From NCBI RefSeq assembly GCF_000272475.1, contig NZ_AKFJ01000014.1, forward strand, positions 45,076 through 109,075: a DNA stretch of 64,000 nucleotides. The letters run 5' to 3'. Within the stretch, counting starts at the first letter, position 1. Each line of letters opens with the position of its first letter. Both the position numbers and the translations under genes were made by a program. The DNA is from Novosphingobium sp. Rr 2-17 (GTDB lineage: Bacteria; Pseudomonadota; Alphaproteobacteria; Sphingomonadales; Sphingomonadaceae). This document shows, piece after piece, positions 63,897 through 64,000 of the stretch. The notes beneath the pieces are model-generated. The model was not told where the DNA came from and did not search any database. It saw only the letters and a list, made by a program, of their open reading frames with translations.

Positions 63897-64000
63897 TCGG
63901 ACCGAACCTTGCGGGCCAGCTTTGAGCGCCGTAGCTAGCAGCGGGATGATAAAGGCGCTCGGTTCTGCTCCTCCTTGACTCATATGTGGACGACCCCCAC

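Noticed and set aside
61220..64000. Genomic island at tRNA-Ser
   Set aside because: No integrase, no repeated tRNA end, and the neighbouring genes have ordinary composition.
1..64000. CRISPR array, prophage or insertion sequence
   Set aside because: No regularly spaced repeats, transposase, integrase or phage structural genes were seen on either strand.

Overview
The window is 64 kb of GC-rich (roughly 63-65% by eye) bacterial chromosome, almost wholly core genome, with no phage, insertion sequence or CRISPR array visible. Gene content and order point to an alphaproteobacterium of the order Sphingomonadales, most likely Novosphingobium or a close relative. The grounds are the dusB-ntrBC-ntrYX-hfq-hflX order, an Hfq with two Sm domains, a fused IspDF, a PDH E1-beta with its own lipoyl domain beside ftsB, GANTC sites, a ROSE-type RNA thermometer and an alphaproteobacterial intergenic repeat. 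Genus is inference; no rRNA gene is present.

Layout. 1-2.9 kb: end of tpiA, secG, pyrG. 2.9-6.3 kb: an AEC carrier, a heat-shock Hsp20 with sigma-32-like promoter and ROSE-like leader, and divergently grxC, a Nit amidase and a DUF1178 protein. 6.3-9.0 kb: cobalamin riboswitch with a terminator, then metE. 9.2-13.1 kb: a three-subunit periplasmic molybdenum aldehyde oxidoreductase (paoABC). 13.2-13.4 kb: tRNA-Arg(CCT) and a palindromic repeat. 13.4-24.2 kb is an envelope region: a very large GH18 / deacetylase / glycosyltransferase fusion, an operon of DUF2147 protein, MprF and VirJ/AcvB-type esterase, a divergent two-component system, and a PAP2 membrane protein. 24.3-30.3 kb: ABC-F protein, ftsB, pdhA-pdhB and a squalene/phytoene-synthase-like protein. 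30.4-38.6 kb: EF-hand protein, trmFO, a YhhN-like membrane protein, gyrA with a DUF952 gene, a repeat-rich exported protein and a beta-carbonic anhydrase. 38.7-42.3 kb: lipA, a COQ10/RatA protein, a CinA-type amidase, an exported unknown, ispDF. 42.4-51.9 kb: dusB-ntrB-ntrC-ntrY-ntrX-hfq-hflX. 51.9-61.1 kb, all on the minus strand: mltB, an rlpA/SPOR gene, a dacC-like carboxypeptidase gene, tmk, holB, metG, tatD, an MBL hydrolase, a 58-residue membrane protein, and then mazG. 61.2-63.9 kb: tRNA-Ser(TGA), an unknown membrane-anchored protein and an SLC13-type carrier.

Functional themes. Nitrogen status is handled by two sensor-regulator pairs led by dusB and followed by the RNA chaperone. Envelope adaptation is concentrated at 13-24 kb, where a lipid aminoacylation enzyme and its probable counter-acting hydrolase sit opposite a two-component system across a perfect inverted repeat. 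The most unusual single proteins are the double-Sm Hfq, the three-enzyme polysaccharide protein, an NtrX without GAFTGA and an RlpA whose catalytic Asp position appears replaced. None amounts to a clearly new multi-gene system; they are offered as the points most worth testing.
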